Below, one piece after another: positions 17,903 to 27,415 of a DNA stretch of 64,000 nt. Source of the DNA: Rosettibacter primus. Its GTDB lineage: Bacteria > Bacteroidota > Ignavibacteria > Ignavibacteriales > Melioribacteraceae. The position numbers were made by a program, and so were the translations under genes. The notes under the pieces were generated by a model. The model did not search any database. It saw only the letters and a list, made by a program, of their open reading frames with translations, and had not been told where the DNA came from. Within the stretch, counting starts at the first letter, position 1. The number at the start of each line of letters is the position of its first letter. The DNA lies in assembly GCF_036860675.1 (NCBI RefSeq), contig NZ_JAYKGK010000005.1:1-64000 (forward strand), in the 5' to 3' direction.

Positions 17903-20160
17903 AAATTTATAAATCAATACTTATATCAACTCTATTTATAACTCTCATTATTTTCCTTTCGGGCTGCGGTCTGTGGAGAGATTTCACTACTTATTTTAAT
18001 ACTTACTATAATGCAAAAACAATTTTTGATAGAACTGAAGAAGAAATTCTAAAGAAAAGAACTGATTTATTTGCCTTTCGACTTGATGCATTAACTTCTC
18101 AGCAAATGAATGATCTCACAAAAGTAATTGAAAAGTGTTCGAAAATTCTGCAGTTCGATAAAGAATCCTCATTCTTTGATGATGCAATTTTTTTAACTGG
18201 GAAAGCATTTTATTATCAACAGGAATATGCAAGAGCACAAAGAAAATTCTTAGAACTTTCGAGTCTTCCAAAATCAAAGTTTGCACTTGAGAATAAATTA
18301 TGGCTTGCAAAAACTCATCTTCAACTTCGAAATTTTGATGATGGAATTAAACTTATAAATGAAGTTCAAGCCGAAGCATTACAAAAAGATGAAGAAGATG
18401 TTTTCATCGATGCTTCTATTTTTAAAATTGCATTTTATCTTTTTAGACAGGAATATCAAACTGCTGTCGATGAATGCAAAAAATTCTTAAGCAATCTCAA
18501 GAATGATGAAACTGCAGCACTTGTTTTCTATCAAATGGGGAAAATTTATAATCTTCTTAATGACTCGGAAAATGCATTAAATGCATTTGCATCAGTTCTC
18601 AAACACTCACCTACTTTTGAAATTGAATTTGAAAGTCGTCTTGAATACGCAAAATTACTAAGTGAGACAGGCAAGGTTAATGAAAGCGAAGCTGTATTAA
18701 ATGCATTGTTGTATCAGGGTAAATTCAAAAATCAAGAAGACAGAATTTTACTTGAGCTTGGACAAATATACGACACCAAAAATGAGACGGATAAAGCAAT
18801 CAGTATTTTTATGCAAATAGATTCAACTTACAAACAAAAACCTACAGCTGGTTTTGCCGATTTATTTCTTGCAAAAATTTATGAATACAAAAAACGTGAC
18901 TACGATAGTTCATATAAATATTACAATAAAGCTGCTTCATCAATTATAAATAGAGATATAAAAAGTCAAGCAGCATCCCGTAACAGAATTTTCGATAAAT
19001 TTTTTTCCTACAAAAAGAATCTTGCCGACCTCAACCTTCAATTAACTTATTTAACTGATAACGATAAATTTATACGCGACTCAGTTGATTACGATATTGC
19101 ATATAATCAATATCTCGAAGAAACAAAGAAAAAGCAGGAACAAGCTGCACAGTTTGGAAACCTTCCTTCTTCTCAAAGACCATTTCAAAGAGATGCTGAA
19201 ATTTCTCAACAGAAATCTCAAAAGCAATCTGCAGATACCTCAAAGTTCTCAAATAAAAAACTTTCTCTTGTTGAATTGATTGCTCTTGGCAAAGTAAAAA
19301 AACCAGTTAGACCAAAAATTTCAGTGGATTCTATAGGGACATTAATTTCTCAAAATCTTTATAATATTGGCAATTTGTTCTTAACCGAATTAGAAGTTCC
19401 TGATTCTGCTACTTTTTATTTTAATGAAGTAATTAATAAATATCCAGATAAGCCTTATAAGGCAGATGCTCTTTTTGCATTAGGCACTTATTATGAAACT
19501 AACAATCAAAAAGAAATTGCTGATAGTATCTTCAAAATCATTTATGAGAATTATCCAAATCACAAGCTTTACACAGAAGCCGGCAAAAAGTTAGGATTAA
19601 TAAAATCTGAAGATAAAAAACTTACTGCTACTGATCCTGCAGAAAAATTGTATATCGTGGCAGAAGAAAAATATTACAATAAAAAATATAAAGAAGCTAT
19701 CAATGAATTCAGAAATATTTATCTAAATTATCCTCGTTCTAATTTTGCCCCGAAATCAATTCTATACATTGGAATGATATACGAAGAACAAAATCAAAAT
19801 GATTCAGCTGCATTTTTTTATGGGATTCTTTCTTCTAAGGAATATGCATCAACTCCTTACGGCAAGGCTGTTCTTGCAAAATACACTGAGTATAAAAATG
19901 AAAAAGAACGCATAGAAAAAGAAGAGGCAGAAAAGAAAAAAGCAGAAGAAGAAAAACGAAAACAGGCTGAGATGGAAAGTGCAAAAGAAGAAAAACCATT
20001 AATAAAAAATGAAACTAAAGTTGATGACAACATTTCAAATCAAAAAACTAAATTAGATTCTACAACTCAAAAAACAATTGAAGAGTTAAAAAGAAATTCC
20101 GATAGAACGGACACTTTAAAAACAGATTCTTCAAAAAAGAAAAATGTCAGATTAGAATAA
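17899..20160 (+). CDS. TPR-repeat lipoprotein, PorW/SprE-like T9SS component
   Basis: 753 residues. The lipoprotein signal ends in LSGC with Cys23; the mature start WRDFTTYFNTYYNAK resembles PorW/SprE lipoproteins. The rest is a chain of tetratricopeptide-like helices (about 75-350 and 490-660), a linker with Gln/Lys-rich sequence around 400-445, and a highly charged Lys/Glu coiled-coil tail. PorW/SprE proteins link the T9SS outer-membrane ring to the trans-envelope motor. This matches T9SS-sorted proteins and a PorV-like barrel elsewhere in the window. It could instead be a general TPR lipoprotein (BamD-like fold), but size and N-terminus favour PorW. Start overlaps the glnB stop. Confidence 0.72.
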   Translation: MKIYKSILISTLFITLIIFLSGCGLWRDFTTYFNTYYNAKTIFDRTEEEILKKRTDLFAFRLDALTSQQMNDLTKVIEKCSKILQFDKESSFFDDAIFLTGKAFYYQQEYARAQRKFLELSSLPKSKFALENKLWLAKTHLQLRNFDDGIKLINEVQAEALQKDEEDVFIDASIFKIAFYLFRQEYQTAVDECKKFLSNLKNDETAALVFYQMGKIYNLLNDSENALNAFASVLKHSPTFEIEFESRLEYAKLLSETGKVNESEAVLNALLYQGKFKNQEDRILLELGQIYDTKNETDKAISIFMQIDSTYKQKPTAGFADLFLAKIYEYKKRDYDSSYKYYNKAASSIINRDIKSQAASRNRIFDKFFSYKKNLADLNLQLTYLTDNDKFIRDSVDYDIAYNQYLEETKKKQEQAAQFGNLPSSQRPFQRDAEISQQKSQKQSADTSKFSNKKLSLVELIALGKVKKPVRPKISVDSIGTLISQNLYNIGNLFLTELEVPDSATFYFNEVINKYPDKPYKADALFALGTYYETNNQKEIADSIFKIIYENYPNHKLYTEAGKKLGLIKSEDKKLTATDPAEKLYIVAEEKYYNKKYKEAINEFRNIYLNYPRSNFAPKSILYIGMIYEEQNQNDSAAFFYGILSSKEYASTPYGKAVLAKYTEYKNEKERIEKEEAEKKKAEEEKRKQAEMESAKEEKPLIKNETKVDDNISNQKTKLDSTTQKTIEELKRNSDRTDTLKTDSSKKKNVRLE

Positions 20161-20178
20161 TTTTTTGTTCTTAAAACT

Positions 20179-20841
20179 ATGAACCGCAAAAAAGTTCTGG
20201 AACTGATAGAAGAAGGCGAAAATGTTCATGTTGAATTCAAACAAAGATTTTCTTCTTACGAAAAAATTGCAAAAGAATTAATAGCATTTGCAAATACAGG
20301 TGGTGGGTATTTGCTCCTTGGAATTGACGACAATAAGTCAATCTATGGAATCGAAAGTGAAAAGTCTGACTATGAATTAATAAAAGAAACTGCAGAAAAA
20401 TATTGTGAACCTCCCATAGAATTCAAAACCTATCTTTATGAAATAGAAAACAAAGAAATAATGGTTGTTCAAATTGAAGAATCAAAAAGAAAGCCGCATC
20501 GTATTCAAGATTATAAAAAGTATCTCGATATCAACACCGCACAGGTTTATTTGCGTGTAAACGATAAAAGTGTTCTTGCAAGCAAAGAAATGATAAAAAT
20601 ATTGCAAACACAAAGCAGCGAAAAATCATTAATAAATTATACAATAGGAAAAAATGAAAAAATTGTTTTTGATTACCTCGACAAACATGAAAGTATCACG
20701 GTAAAAGAACTGAGTCGCATTGCTAATATTTCAGAAAGAAGAGCTTCTAGAACTCTAATTAAACTTGTAAGAGCTAATATTCTTTTTATACATATCAAAG
20801 ATAATGGCGAAAGTTATTTCACTTACAGAGGAAATCACTGA
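20179..20841 (+). CDS. AlbA_2 (Schlafen-type) domain protein with C-terminal winged helix
   Basis: 220 residues. Residues ~8-130 are an AlbA_2 domain: VEFKQRF at the start, FANTGGGYLLLGIDD with the conserved Gly-rich turn, and VYLRVNDKSV at its end. Residues ~155-215 are a winged-helix module (SITVKELSRIANISERRASR). Proteins of this type are usually DNA-binding regulators; nuclease activity is known only in some Schlafen relatives. The gene follows the PorW-like gene by 18 bp and ends 7 bp inside the oppositely oriented methyltransferase. Targets are unknown. Confidence 0.8.
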   Translation: MNRKKVLELIEEGENVHVEFKQRFSSYEKIAKELIAFANTGGGYLLLGIDDNKSIYGIESEKSDYELIKETAEKYCEPPIEFKTYLYEIENKEIMVVQIEESKRKPHRIQDYKKYLDINTAQVYLRVNDKSVLASKEMIKILQTQSSEKSLINYTIGKNEKIVFDYLDKHESITVKELSRIANISERRASRTLIKLVRANILFIHIKDNGESYFTYRGNH

Positions 20842-21371
20842 GTATCATAAATTCTTCTCAAATCAAAAATTGCTATACCGTAAGCTACAGCAACATTCAA
20901 GGATTGTTTAATTCCATACTGAGGAATTTCTATTGAAAAATCACATAAATCAAGTAAATCCTGAGAAACCCCAGTAATTTCATTCCCAATTAAAAGGCAA
21001 AGAGGAAAATCATTTTTATTGACTTTGTAATAAGGAAAACTTTCGTCAGTTAATTCTAATGCACAAATTTTAATGCCTTTCGATTTTAATTTTAGAATTA
21101 TTTCTTTTGGGTCTTTTATATATTCCCATGAAACACTATCCTGAGAGCCAAGAGCAGTTTTTAAAACTTCTTTTTTTGGTGGATGTGGAGTATAGCCACA
21201 GAGATAAAGTTTTTCTATCATTGCTCCATCTGAGGTTCTGAAGATTGAACCAACATTATAACTGCTTCTAATACTGTTGAGTACAACATAAACTGGTAAT
21301 TTTTTTACTGTATGAAGTGTTTCAAGAGTACTTCTATTTTTAGAAATTTCTTCGTGTGAAAGTTTTTTCAT
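20835..21371 (-). CDS. SpoU/TrmH family RNA 2'-O-methyltransferase
   Basis: 178 residues forming a single SPOUT domain. Motif 1 SIRSSYNVGSIFRTSDG, motif 2 LCLLIGNEITGVSQ and motif 3 IPQYGIKQSLNVAVAYGIAI are all present, giving the knotted SAM-binding site. Such short enzymes methylate ribose in tRNA or rRNA; without the TrmH C-terminal extension or the L30e-like N-terminal domain of RlmB the substrate is open. The gene is convergent with the AlbA_2 gene, sharing seven bases at their ends, and has the SMR exporter 8 bp upstream. Confidence 0.9.
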   Translation of the reverse strand: MKKLSHEEISKNRSTLETLHTVKKLPVYVVLNSIRSSYNVGSIFRTSDGAMIEKLYLCGYTPHPPKKEVLKTALGSQDSVSWEYIKDPKEIILKLKSKGIKICALELTDESFPYYKVNKNDFPLCLLIGNEITGVSQDLLDLCDFSIEIPQYGIKQSLNVAVAYGIAIFDLRRIYDTQ

Positions 21372-21379
21372 GTCCCTAA

Positions 21380-21706
21380 TTACAGATTGGTTTTATATGT
21401 AAGTCTTAATCCAACAATTCCAATAATTATTAGCACTATGAAAGATATGCGGATTAATTCTTTTGGTTCATTAAAAAATAGAATTCCGTATAGAGCAGTT
21501 CCTGCAGTCCCTATTCCTGTCCACACTGCATATGCTGTTCCAATTGGAATATATTTTACACCAAGCGATAAAAAATAAAAACTAAGCAGCATTGTAATAA
21601 TTGTAAAAATGCTTTCTTTTAATTGAGTTAAACCCTGACTGTATTTTAATCCAACAGCCCAGCTAATTTCAAATATTGATGCAATTAAAATATAGAGCCA
21701 GCCCAT
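21380..21706 (-). CDS. SMR-family exporter, Gdx/SugE type
   Basis: 108 residues and four helices, the exact SMR size. The first helix reads ASIFEISWAVGLKYSQG with the essential Glu at about 13; the Trp-Ala-x-Gly-Leu-Lys-Tyr pattern matches the Gdx (formerly SugE) branch, which exports guanidinium, rather than the multidrug EmrE branch. I placed the start at the ATG 21706 because earlier in-frame codons overlap the upstream gene and are Lys-rich. No guanidine riboswitch is recognisable upstream. Gdx subtype is an inference from the helix-1 motif. Confidence 0.82.
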   Translation of the reverse strand: MGWLYILIASIFEISWAVGLKYSQGLTQLKESIFTIITMLLSFYFLSLGVKYIPIGTAYAVWTGIGTAGTALYGILFFNEPKELIRISFIVLIIIGIVGLRLTYKTNL

Positions 21707-21746
21707 AATTTTTCTTTTTTTTTGTTTCTGCAAAATTAACAACATT

Positions 21747-22640
21747 TTATTTAAGAACTTTGATATAAACTGTATCGGCAATGTAAGAACCAAAAATACC
21801 AATTCCATCATCTGTAAGATTTAATCTTGGTTCATGGAAATTGCCATCCTGTTCTTGAATATTTCTATAAGTAAGAGTAAATAATCTAAAATTTTCATCT
21901 CCTGCATAAGCAATTAAACGATAATAACCATAAAACCAGATATGAAACCATTCAATTTCATAATTAATTTTATTAACAGTTGAATTTACATTTTCAATCC
22001 ATAATGCTCGATAACGGTAATAATCAAAATTCTTTTTAAGGTCTTCTAATTCTATATCAAAATAAGGATTATCAAAAATAAATGTGTTCTCAGAAGCATT
22101 TTGAGCTACAAGAGAGAAAACATAAAAAGTTGTTCCCTCAGAAGGCTTAAAAGCAATCTTAAACTTCTTTAGATTATTATTACCTGTCTCCCGATATTTC
22201 AAGGAATCAAGAATTGATTCTTCTTTAATGATTTTAAATCCATATTTAGGTGTGTGTGTAATTCCTGTGGTTTTTAATTTTTTACCATCTACATTTACTT
22301 CAACAAATAATTTGTATGATTTGTCATAGTCAATTATCAATTCATTACTTTCGTAAGAAAATTTTTCTGGATTATATTTCAAATTATATTCTCTATTAGT
22401 TTGAATGTCGATTATTTTAACCAGTGCATCTGTAATTAAAATTGACATCGGATTTGGCTTTGAATTAATCGGAAAGTTTTTTGTAACTCTTATATTTTCA
22501 ACTTTCTTGCCAGGTACGAGATAACCTTCCACAACTATCTTAGGAGAATATGTATTTTCTCCAATTTCAACTGTGCCTTCCCCGCAGGATAAAAGAATAT
22601 AGGTTAATAATATTGTAAATATTTTATTCATTGTTTTCAT
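21747..22640 (-). CDS. DUF4249 family outer-membrane lipoprotein
   Basis: About 297 residues. A lipoprotein signal ends at ILLSC. The mature N-terminus (KIVVEGYLVPGKKVENIRVT) is the start of the DUF4249 beta-sandwich domain, found almost only in Bacteroidota-type bacteria beside TonB-dependent receptors. The ATG at 22640 lies one base after the receptor stop, so the two form a receptor/lipoprotein pair. It presumably acts as a surface substrate-binding partner, analogous to SusD though unrelated in sequence. The substrate is unknown. Confidence 0.8.
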   Translation of the reverse strand: MKTMNKIFTILLTYILLSCGEGTVEIGENTYSPKIVVEGYLVPGKKVENIRVTKNFPINSKPNPMSILITDALVKIIDIQTNREYNLKYNPEKFSYESNELIIDYDKSYKLFVEVNVDGKKLKTTGITHTPKYGFKIIKEESILDSLKYRETGNNNLKKFKIAFKPSEGTTFYVFSLVAQNASENTFIFDNPYFDIELEDLKKNFDYYRYRALWIENVNSTVNKINYEIEWFHIWFYGYYRLIAYAGDENFRLFTLTYRNIQEQDGNFHEPRLNLTDDGIGIFGSYIADTVYIKVLK

Positions 22641-22641
22641 A

Positions 22642-24984
22642 TTAAAATTTTGCACTTATTCCAATACTTGGAATTATAGGAAGCATATTAACATTCTTTA
22701 CTTCTAACTGAATAATACCATTATCTTTAATCTTCTCATCATAATAAATGAACCAAACATTTTTTCTATTCAGCAGATTAAATATTTGCAAGTAAGGTGA
22801 AAGTGACCAACTTTTGTATTGAATTTCATAGTTAATACTCAAATCTAATCGTGCATAATATGGCAATCTATATTTATTTATAGAAGATGGATAAAGAGCA
22901 ATGCTGTATAAATTTATATTCCAATCTGGAACTGGATTTGCGATGTAAATTGATGATGGAAGAGTAATTGGTTGTCCTGAAAAATATGTAAGGTTAAATC
23001 CAATTAACCATTTTTTATTTGAGTAATTTGATTTTCCATTAATTTCATTTAATAAATCATTTACATTAATATTTGCAACAAAGTTTATGGCATGAGTTCT
23101 ATCATGTCTTGGCGGATATGGATTGCCTTTATTTGTATTATCAACTTTATATTTTGTTTTAGAAAAAGAATAAGCAAACCAGCCTGTTAAAGCCCCTACA
23201 TCTTTTCTAATTAACAATTCAATTCCGAATGAATTTCCATCGCCTCTGAAAAATATATTTTTTTGTGAGCCATAAACTGGATAGTTTTCTTGTGTATAGC
23301 CGATGGGCTCAATATCAACATACAAATTGGGATTAAGTGAATAAATATTATGATAAGTTTTATAGTATGCTTCAATTTCTAATTCTGCTTTACCAAAAAT
23401 TTCTCTTTGATAGCTAAAAATATAATGCAAAGAATTCGAGCCTTTAATATATTCATCTGCACTTGTCCAGATACTTGTCATAAAAACCCTTGGAATTCTG
23501 TGTGCATACTGATGATACAAGCCTGTGGAGAATTTAACATTACTTTTACTGTCGATTCGATATTTAACAGAAAATCTCGGGTCAAAACTATCATAGTTTT
23601 TTGTTGAAATATAATGGTCGTATCTCAATCCGGTTTCAAGATTCAGCAATGGTGAAGGGCTCCAGCTATTTGTCACATAAAAAGAATAAAGTTTAGGATG
23701 CCTCGATACATCAATTTTATTTCTGAATATGGTTTCCTTAAAATATCCTGAAGCATTTTTCAATTCAAATCCGAACTTAAAGTTAAGTTTATCATTGTGA
23801 AAATATTCAAGTGCGCCTTTCAGTGTTATATCATCGATATGATTTTGTTCATTCAGTTCGGCTTCATTAAAATCAAAATCAGAAAAAAATTGACTGTATG
23901 TTAACCAGAAATTCCCAAAAAGTTTGGGATTAATTATAGTTCTCCAATTTATGCTACCTGTTCGATTTCCCCATTTGTAATTAAATCCAAAAGATTCAGA
24001 ACGACTTTTATCAAAAACAAAATTGAGATTATCAACACCACCATAAAAACTTATGCTCAGTTTATTAGATTTATCAATATCAAAAAAAGCTTTCAGGTTT
24101 CCATCTAAAAAATAATAATCAGGAATATCATCAAATATTTTTGCCACTGTCTGGTCAAGATAAGTTCTTCTCAAAGAACCAGAAAGCGAACCAAAATTCC
24201 CAAGCGGCGTTTGAAGTGTTGTATTTAATGTTAACAAACTTATTGAGGCTTTCCCTTCAAAATTATTTCTGTTGCCATCATTATTGGTAATGTTTATAAC
24301 AGAAGATAATCTGCCTCCGTATTCTGCACCAAATCCACCTTTGTATACTTCTACTTTTTTAATTGCATCTGTATTAAAAGTTGAAAACAAACCGAAAGCA
24401 TGTTCGGGATTATAAACATCAGTTCCATCTAAGAGAAAAAGATTCTGGTCTGGTGTTCCACCTCTTACATAAATTGCTGACGAAAAATCTGATACAGGCA
24501 CTATACCGGGTAAACTCTGCAATGTTCTAAGTAAATCAGCTTCAACTACTTGCGGCACTTTACTTATTTGAACAGGAGTTATTTCAATTTTTGAAACAGG
24601 CTTGTTGTATAATTTATCTACAATATTTATAGAATCTGCAGACACAACAACTTCTTCGCTTAATATTGCAGTTGGAGTTAATTTTATATCAAGTCTTTTA
24701 GATTCATTAGCCCTGAACAAAATTTTTTGACTATAAGTATTAAAACCGACATAACTTACTATCAATTCATAATTCCCTGGTATGATACGAGGAATTACAT
24801 AATAGCCGCTCAGATTTGTACTCGTTCCTAGATTAACTCCTTTGAGATACACATTAGCACCAATTAATGCTTCGCCGGTAGAAGAATCATAAACAAATCC
24901 GCTCAAAGAAGCATAACCAGCTTGAGCAAAAATATCATTAAATATAAAACCACATATAACAAAAACAAATATGAACTTTTTCAT
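22642..24984 (-). CDS. TonB-dependent receptor with carboxypeptidase-like N-terminal domain
   Basis: About 780 residues from the ATG at 24984. Signal peptide (MKKFIFVFVICGF...), then a CarboxypepD_reg-like domain at ~25-105 (SGFVYDSSTGEALIGANVYL), a plug domain (VRGGTPDQNLFLLDGTDVYN, AEYGGRLSSVINI) and a beta-barrel ending in an aromatic-rich strand with terminal Phe (ISAKF). It imports a substrate across the outer membrane using TonB energy. The downstream DUF4249 lipoprotein starts one base later. The plug motif GGTPDQN with long barrel is common in this pair type; no substrate can be assigned. Confidence 0.9.
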   Translation of the reverse strand: MKKFIFVFVICGFIFNDIFAQAGYASLSGFVYDSSTGEALIGANVYLKGVNLGTSTNLSGYYVIPRIIPGNYELIVSYVGFNTYSQKILFRANESKRLDIKLTPTAILSEEVVVSADSINIVDKLYNKPVSKIEITPVQISKVPQVVEADLLRTLQSLPGIVPVSDFSSAIYVRGGTPDQNLFLLDGTDVYNPEHAFGLFSTFNTDAIKKVEVYKGGFGAEYGGRLSSVINITNNDGNRNNFEGKASISLLTLNTTLQTPLGNFGSLSGSLRRTYLDQTVAKIFDDIPDYYFLDGNLKAFFDIDKSNKLSISFYGGVDNLNFVFDKSRSESFGFNYKWGNRTGSINWRTIINPKLFGNFWLTYSQFFSDFDFNEAELNEQNHIDDITLKGALEYFHNDKLNFKFGFELKNASGYFKETIFRNKIDVSRHPKLYSFYVTNSWSPSPLLNLETGLRYDHYISTKNYDSFDPRFSVKYRIDSKSNVKFSTGLYHQYAHRIPRVFMTSIWTSADEYIKGSNSLHYIFSYQREIFGKAELEIEAYYKTYHNIYSLNPNLYVDIEPIGYTQENYPVYGSQKNIFFRGDGNSFGIELLIRKDVGALTGWFAYSFSKTKYKVDNTNKGNPYPPRHDRTHAINFVANINVNDLLNEINGKSNYSNKKWLIGFNLTYFSGQPITLPSSIYIANPVPDWNINLYSIALYPSSINKYRLPYYARLDLSINYEIQYKSWSLSPYLQIFNLLNRKNVWFIYYDEKIKDNGIIQLEVKNVNMLPIIPSIGISAKF

Positions 24985-25080
24985 AGATGAAAATCTTAAA
25001 ATAAACGACTTATAAAATAATAAATTAATCACAAAGCTTGGTGAGGTCAATTTTATTACAAAAAGTTAATAAATATCTAA

Positions 25081-25121
25081 TGCAAAAAATCTAAAATTAA
25101 TCTCTTTTTTGTGCAAAAAAT
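25081..25121. repeat. TGCAAAAAAT direct repeat between TonB receptor and tnaA
   Basis: TGCAAAAAAT occurs at 25081-25090 and 25112-25121, 31 bp apart, that is about three helical turns. It lies 84-123 bp upstream of the tryptophanase ATG and ~100 bp upstream of the divergent receptor start. It could be an operator for either gene; AT-rich background makes chance possible. Confidence 0.3.
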
Positions 25122-25203
25122 ATTTGTAATTTATACAGGCTGATTAATATCATAATGGAATTAAAATATATAGTTCTTTTATAATTACTTTATTAGGTGA
25201 AAT

Positions 25204-26577
25204 ATGAAAACTATAATTGAACCTTTCAAAATCAAATCTGTTGAACCAATTAAATTTACTACCAAAGAAGAGAGAGTAAAAATTTTACAGGATGCTGGAT
25301 ACAATACTTTTTTAATTCGTTCAGAAGATGTGATAATTGATTTACTTACCGACAGCGGAACTTCTGCTATGAGTTCAGAACAATGGAGTGGAATAATGAA
25401 GGGAGATGAATCATATGCTGGTGCTAAAAGTTTTTTTCGATTCGAAGCAGCGGTAAAAAAAATTACAAATCATAAATTTATAATTCCTACTCACCAAGGA
25501 AGAGCAGCAGAAAAAATTTTATTTTCTATCCTTGGCGGCAAAGGAAAATATTTTATAAGTAATACTTTTTTTGATACAACAAGAGCAAATATCGAATTCA
25601 CTGGAGCTGAAGCTGTTGATTTGTTATGCGAAGAAGGAAAGCACCCAGAATTAAAAGCACCTTTCAAAGGTAACATGGATGTTAATGTACTCGACGAATT
25701 TATTCAAAAAGTTGGAAAAGAAAATATTCCACTTGTAATGCTTACAATTACAAATAATTCGGGTGGCGGACAGCCTGTATCAATGCAAAATATCAAAGAA
25801 GTAAGAGCAATTTGTAATAAACACAACATACCTTTCTTTTTCGATGCATGCCGTTTTGCTGAAAATGCTTACTTCATAAAATTAAGAGAAGAAGGTTATA
25901 AACAAAAATCGGTTCCTGAAATTGTTCAGGAAATGTTTTCTTATGTTGATGGTTCAACCATGAGTGCAAAGAAAGATTCACTTGTAAATATTGGCGGCTG
26001 GCTTTCATTAAATGATGAAGAATTAGCGATGAAATGCCGAAATCTTTTAATTGTAACTGAAGGTTTTCCAACATATGGAGGTTTAGCAGGCAGAGATTTA
26101 GAAGCTATAGCTCAGGGTTTAGAAGAAGTTGTAGATGAACATTATCTTCAGTATAGAATTCGAAGTATTGAATATCTTGGTGAAAAATTATTGAATGAAG
26201 GCGTCCCGATTATTGAACCACCAGGCGGTCATGCCATTTATCTTGATGCAAAGAGATTTACCCCGCACATTCCTCCAGAACATTATCCCGGACAATCAAT
26301 TGTCTGTGAACTTTATATTGAAGGAGGTTTAAGAACAACTGAAATTGGTTCTGTTATGTTTGGCAAATATGACAAACAAACTGGGAAATTAATTCCAGCA
26401 ATGATGGAACTGGTTCGTCTTGCAATTCCAAGACGAGTTTATACTCAAAGTCATATTGATTATGTCGCAGAAGTTGTAACTGAAGTATACAAGATGAGAA
26501 ATAAATTAAAAGGATACAAAATTGTTTATGAAGCACCAATACTCAGGCATTTTACTGCAAGATTTCAGCCTCTGTAA
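25204..26577 (+). CDS. tnaA: tryptophanase (tryptophan indole-lyase)
   Basis: 457 residues, colinear with the tryptophanase/tyrosine phenol-lyase family. PLP lysine is K257 in STMSAKKD, D214 is the pyridine-N partner, and the N-terminal DLLTDSGTSAMS is present. Two positions separate the enzymes: tyrosine phenol-lyase has Thr124 and Arg381, while here they are Asp (FFDTTR) and Ile (TTEIGS), as in tryptophanases. The reaction is tryptophan to indole, pyruvate and ammonia. AGGTGA lies upstream of the ATG at 25204. No leader peptide like TnaC is apparent in the preceding 200 bp, so regulation differs from E. coli. Confidence 0.88.
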   Translation: MKTIIEPFKIKSVEPIKFTTKEERVKILQDAGYNTFLIRSEDVIIDLLTDSGTSAMSSEQWSGIMKGDESYAGAKSFFRFEAAVKKITNHKFIIPTHQGRAAEKILFSILGGKGKYFISNTFFDTTRANIEFTGAEAVDLLCEEGKHPELKAPFKGNMDVNVLDEFIQKVGKENIPLVMLTITNNSGGGQPVSMQNIKEVRAICNKHNIPFFFDACRFAENAYFIKLREEGYKQKSVPEIVQEMFSYVDGSTMSAKKDSLVNIGGWLSLNDEELAMKCRNLLIVTEGFPTYGGLAGRDLEAIAQGLEEVVDEHYLQYRIRSIEYLGEKLLNEGVPIIEPPGGHAIYLDAKRFTPHIPPEHYPGQSIVCELYIEGGLRTTEIGSVMFGKYDKQTGKLIPAMMELVRLAIPRRVYTQSHIDYVAEVVTEVYKMRNKLKGYKIVYEAPILRHFTARFQPL

Positions 26578-26594
26578 TTTAAGATGGAGTTATA

Positions 26595-27410
26595 ATGAAA
26601 ATAATAAAATATTTTTCACAGGATTTTCAAAATCAAATATGGAGATTATTAATTTCTGACAAAGATAAATTAATTATCGAAACCCGTAATCCAAATACAA
26701 AGGAGGCTTTCTTCGATTGCTTTGATATTAATGATAAGAAATTCTTGTTTTCAGATTTTCAACTTGATGAAAAATATTATGTTGGAATAGAAACTATCTA
26801 CAAAGAAATTATTTACTTCCATAAATTTCCTAAACCTGATTTACCAAATCACAAAGAAATAATTGCTTTCGATATTAAAACTCAAAACATTTTATGGACA
26901 AACAATGAACTTAGTTTTCTGTTTGCTTATGATGATAAAATATTTGCATACAAACAGGGATTTGAAGAAAGATATTTCTTTGCACTTAATTATCTTGAAG
27001 GAAATATAGTCAATGAATATGGAGCTGATTATATAAAAATAAATTCGTTAAGACATGAATCCGAAAATTTAAAAGATTATAGTCATTTCATTTTCCCTCA
27101 AGTGTATTTAAGTGAAAACCAAAATATTTCTAAAATTATTAACGATTATTTCTCAAGAATAAAATTGATTGGAGATATTGAATATGGAGTTTATAATAAT
27201 TTACTTCTTTTAAGTTATCACTCACAAAATCAATTTGGAAATCTAAAAAATAATTTTGCTGCTATTGACATGCTTAATAATTCGACTAAAATTTCAGTAG
27301 TTCTTAACGAAAATACAAAATCGTTTATGACGGATTCATTTTTTATGTATAAAAATTTTTTAATTTTATTAAAAGAAAAAAATGGATTGATTATTTATAA
27401 AATGGAATAG
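26595..27410 (+). CDS. DUF4905 family protein
   Basis: 271 residues with no signal peptide and no membrane segment. The pattern of repeated short beta strands (FDCFDINDKKFLFSDF, GIETIYKEIIYFHKF, KEIIAFDIKTQNILW) suggests a beta-propeller-like fold and matches my recollection of DUF4905, a cytoplasmic family from Bacteroidota and Ignavibacteria with no known function. It follows tnaA by 17 bp and precedes the AMMECR1 gene by 5 bp, so it likely shares their transcript. The family label is from memory and only moderately sure. Confidence 0.6.
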   Translation: MKIIKYFSQDFQNQIWRLLISDKDKLIIETRNPNTKEAFFDCFDINDKKFLFSDFQLDEKYYVGIETIYKEIIYFHKFPKPDLPNHKEIIAFDIKTQNILWTNNELSFLFAYDDKIFAYKQGFEERYFFALNYLEGNIVNEYGADYIKINSLRHESENLKDYSHFIFPQVYLSENQNISKIINDYFSRIKLIGDIEYGVYNNLLLLSYHSQNQFGNLKNNFAAIDMLNNSTKISVVLNENTKSFMTDSFFMYKNFLILLKEKNGLIIYKME

Positions 27411-27415
27411 CAAAA

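Noticed and set aside
21707..21746. Guanidine riboswitch ahead of the SMR exporter
   Set aside because: Only 40 bp of A-rich sequence with no stem pair separates it from the upstream gene.
25204..26577. Tyrosine phenol-lyase
   Set aside because: The Thr124 and Arg381 signature of that enzyme is Asp and Ile here, as in tryptophanase.
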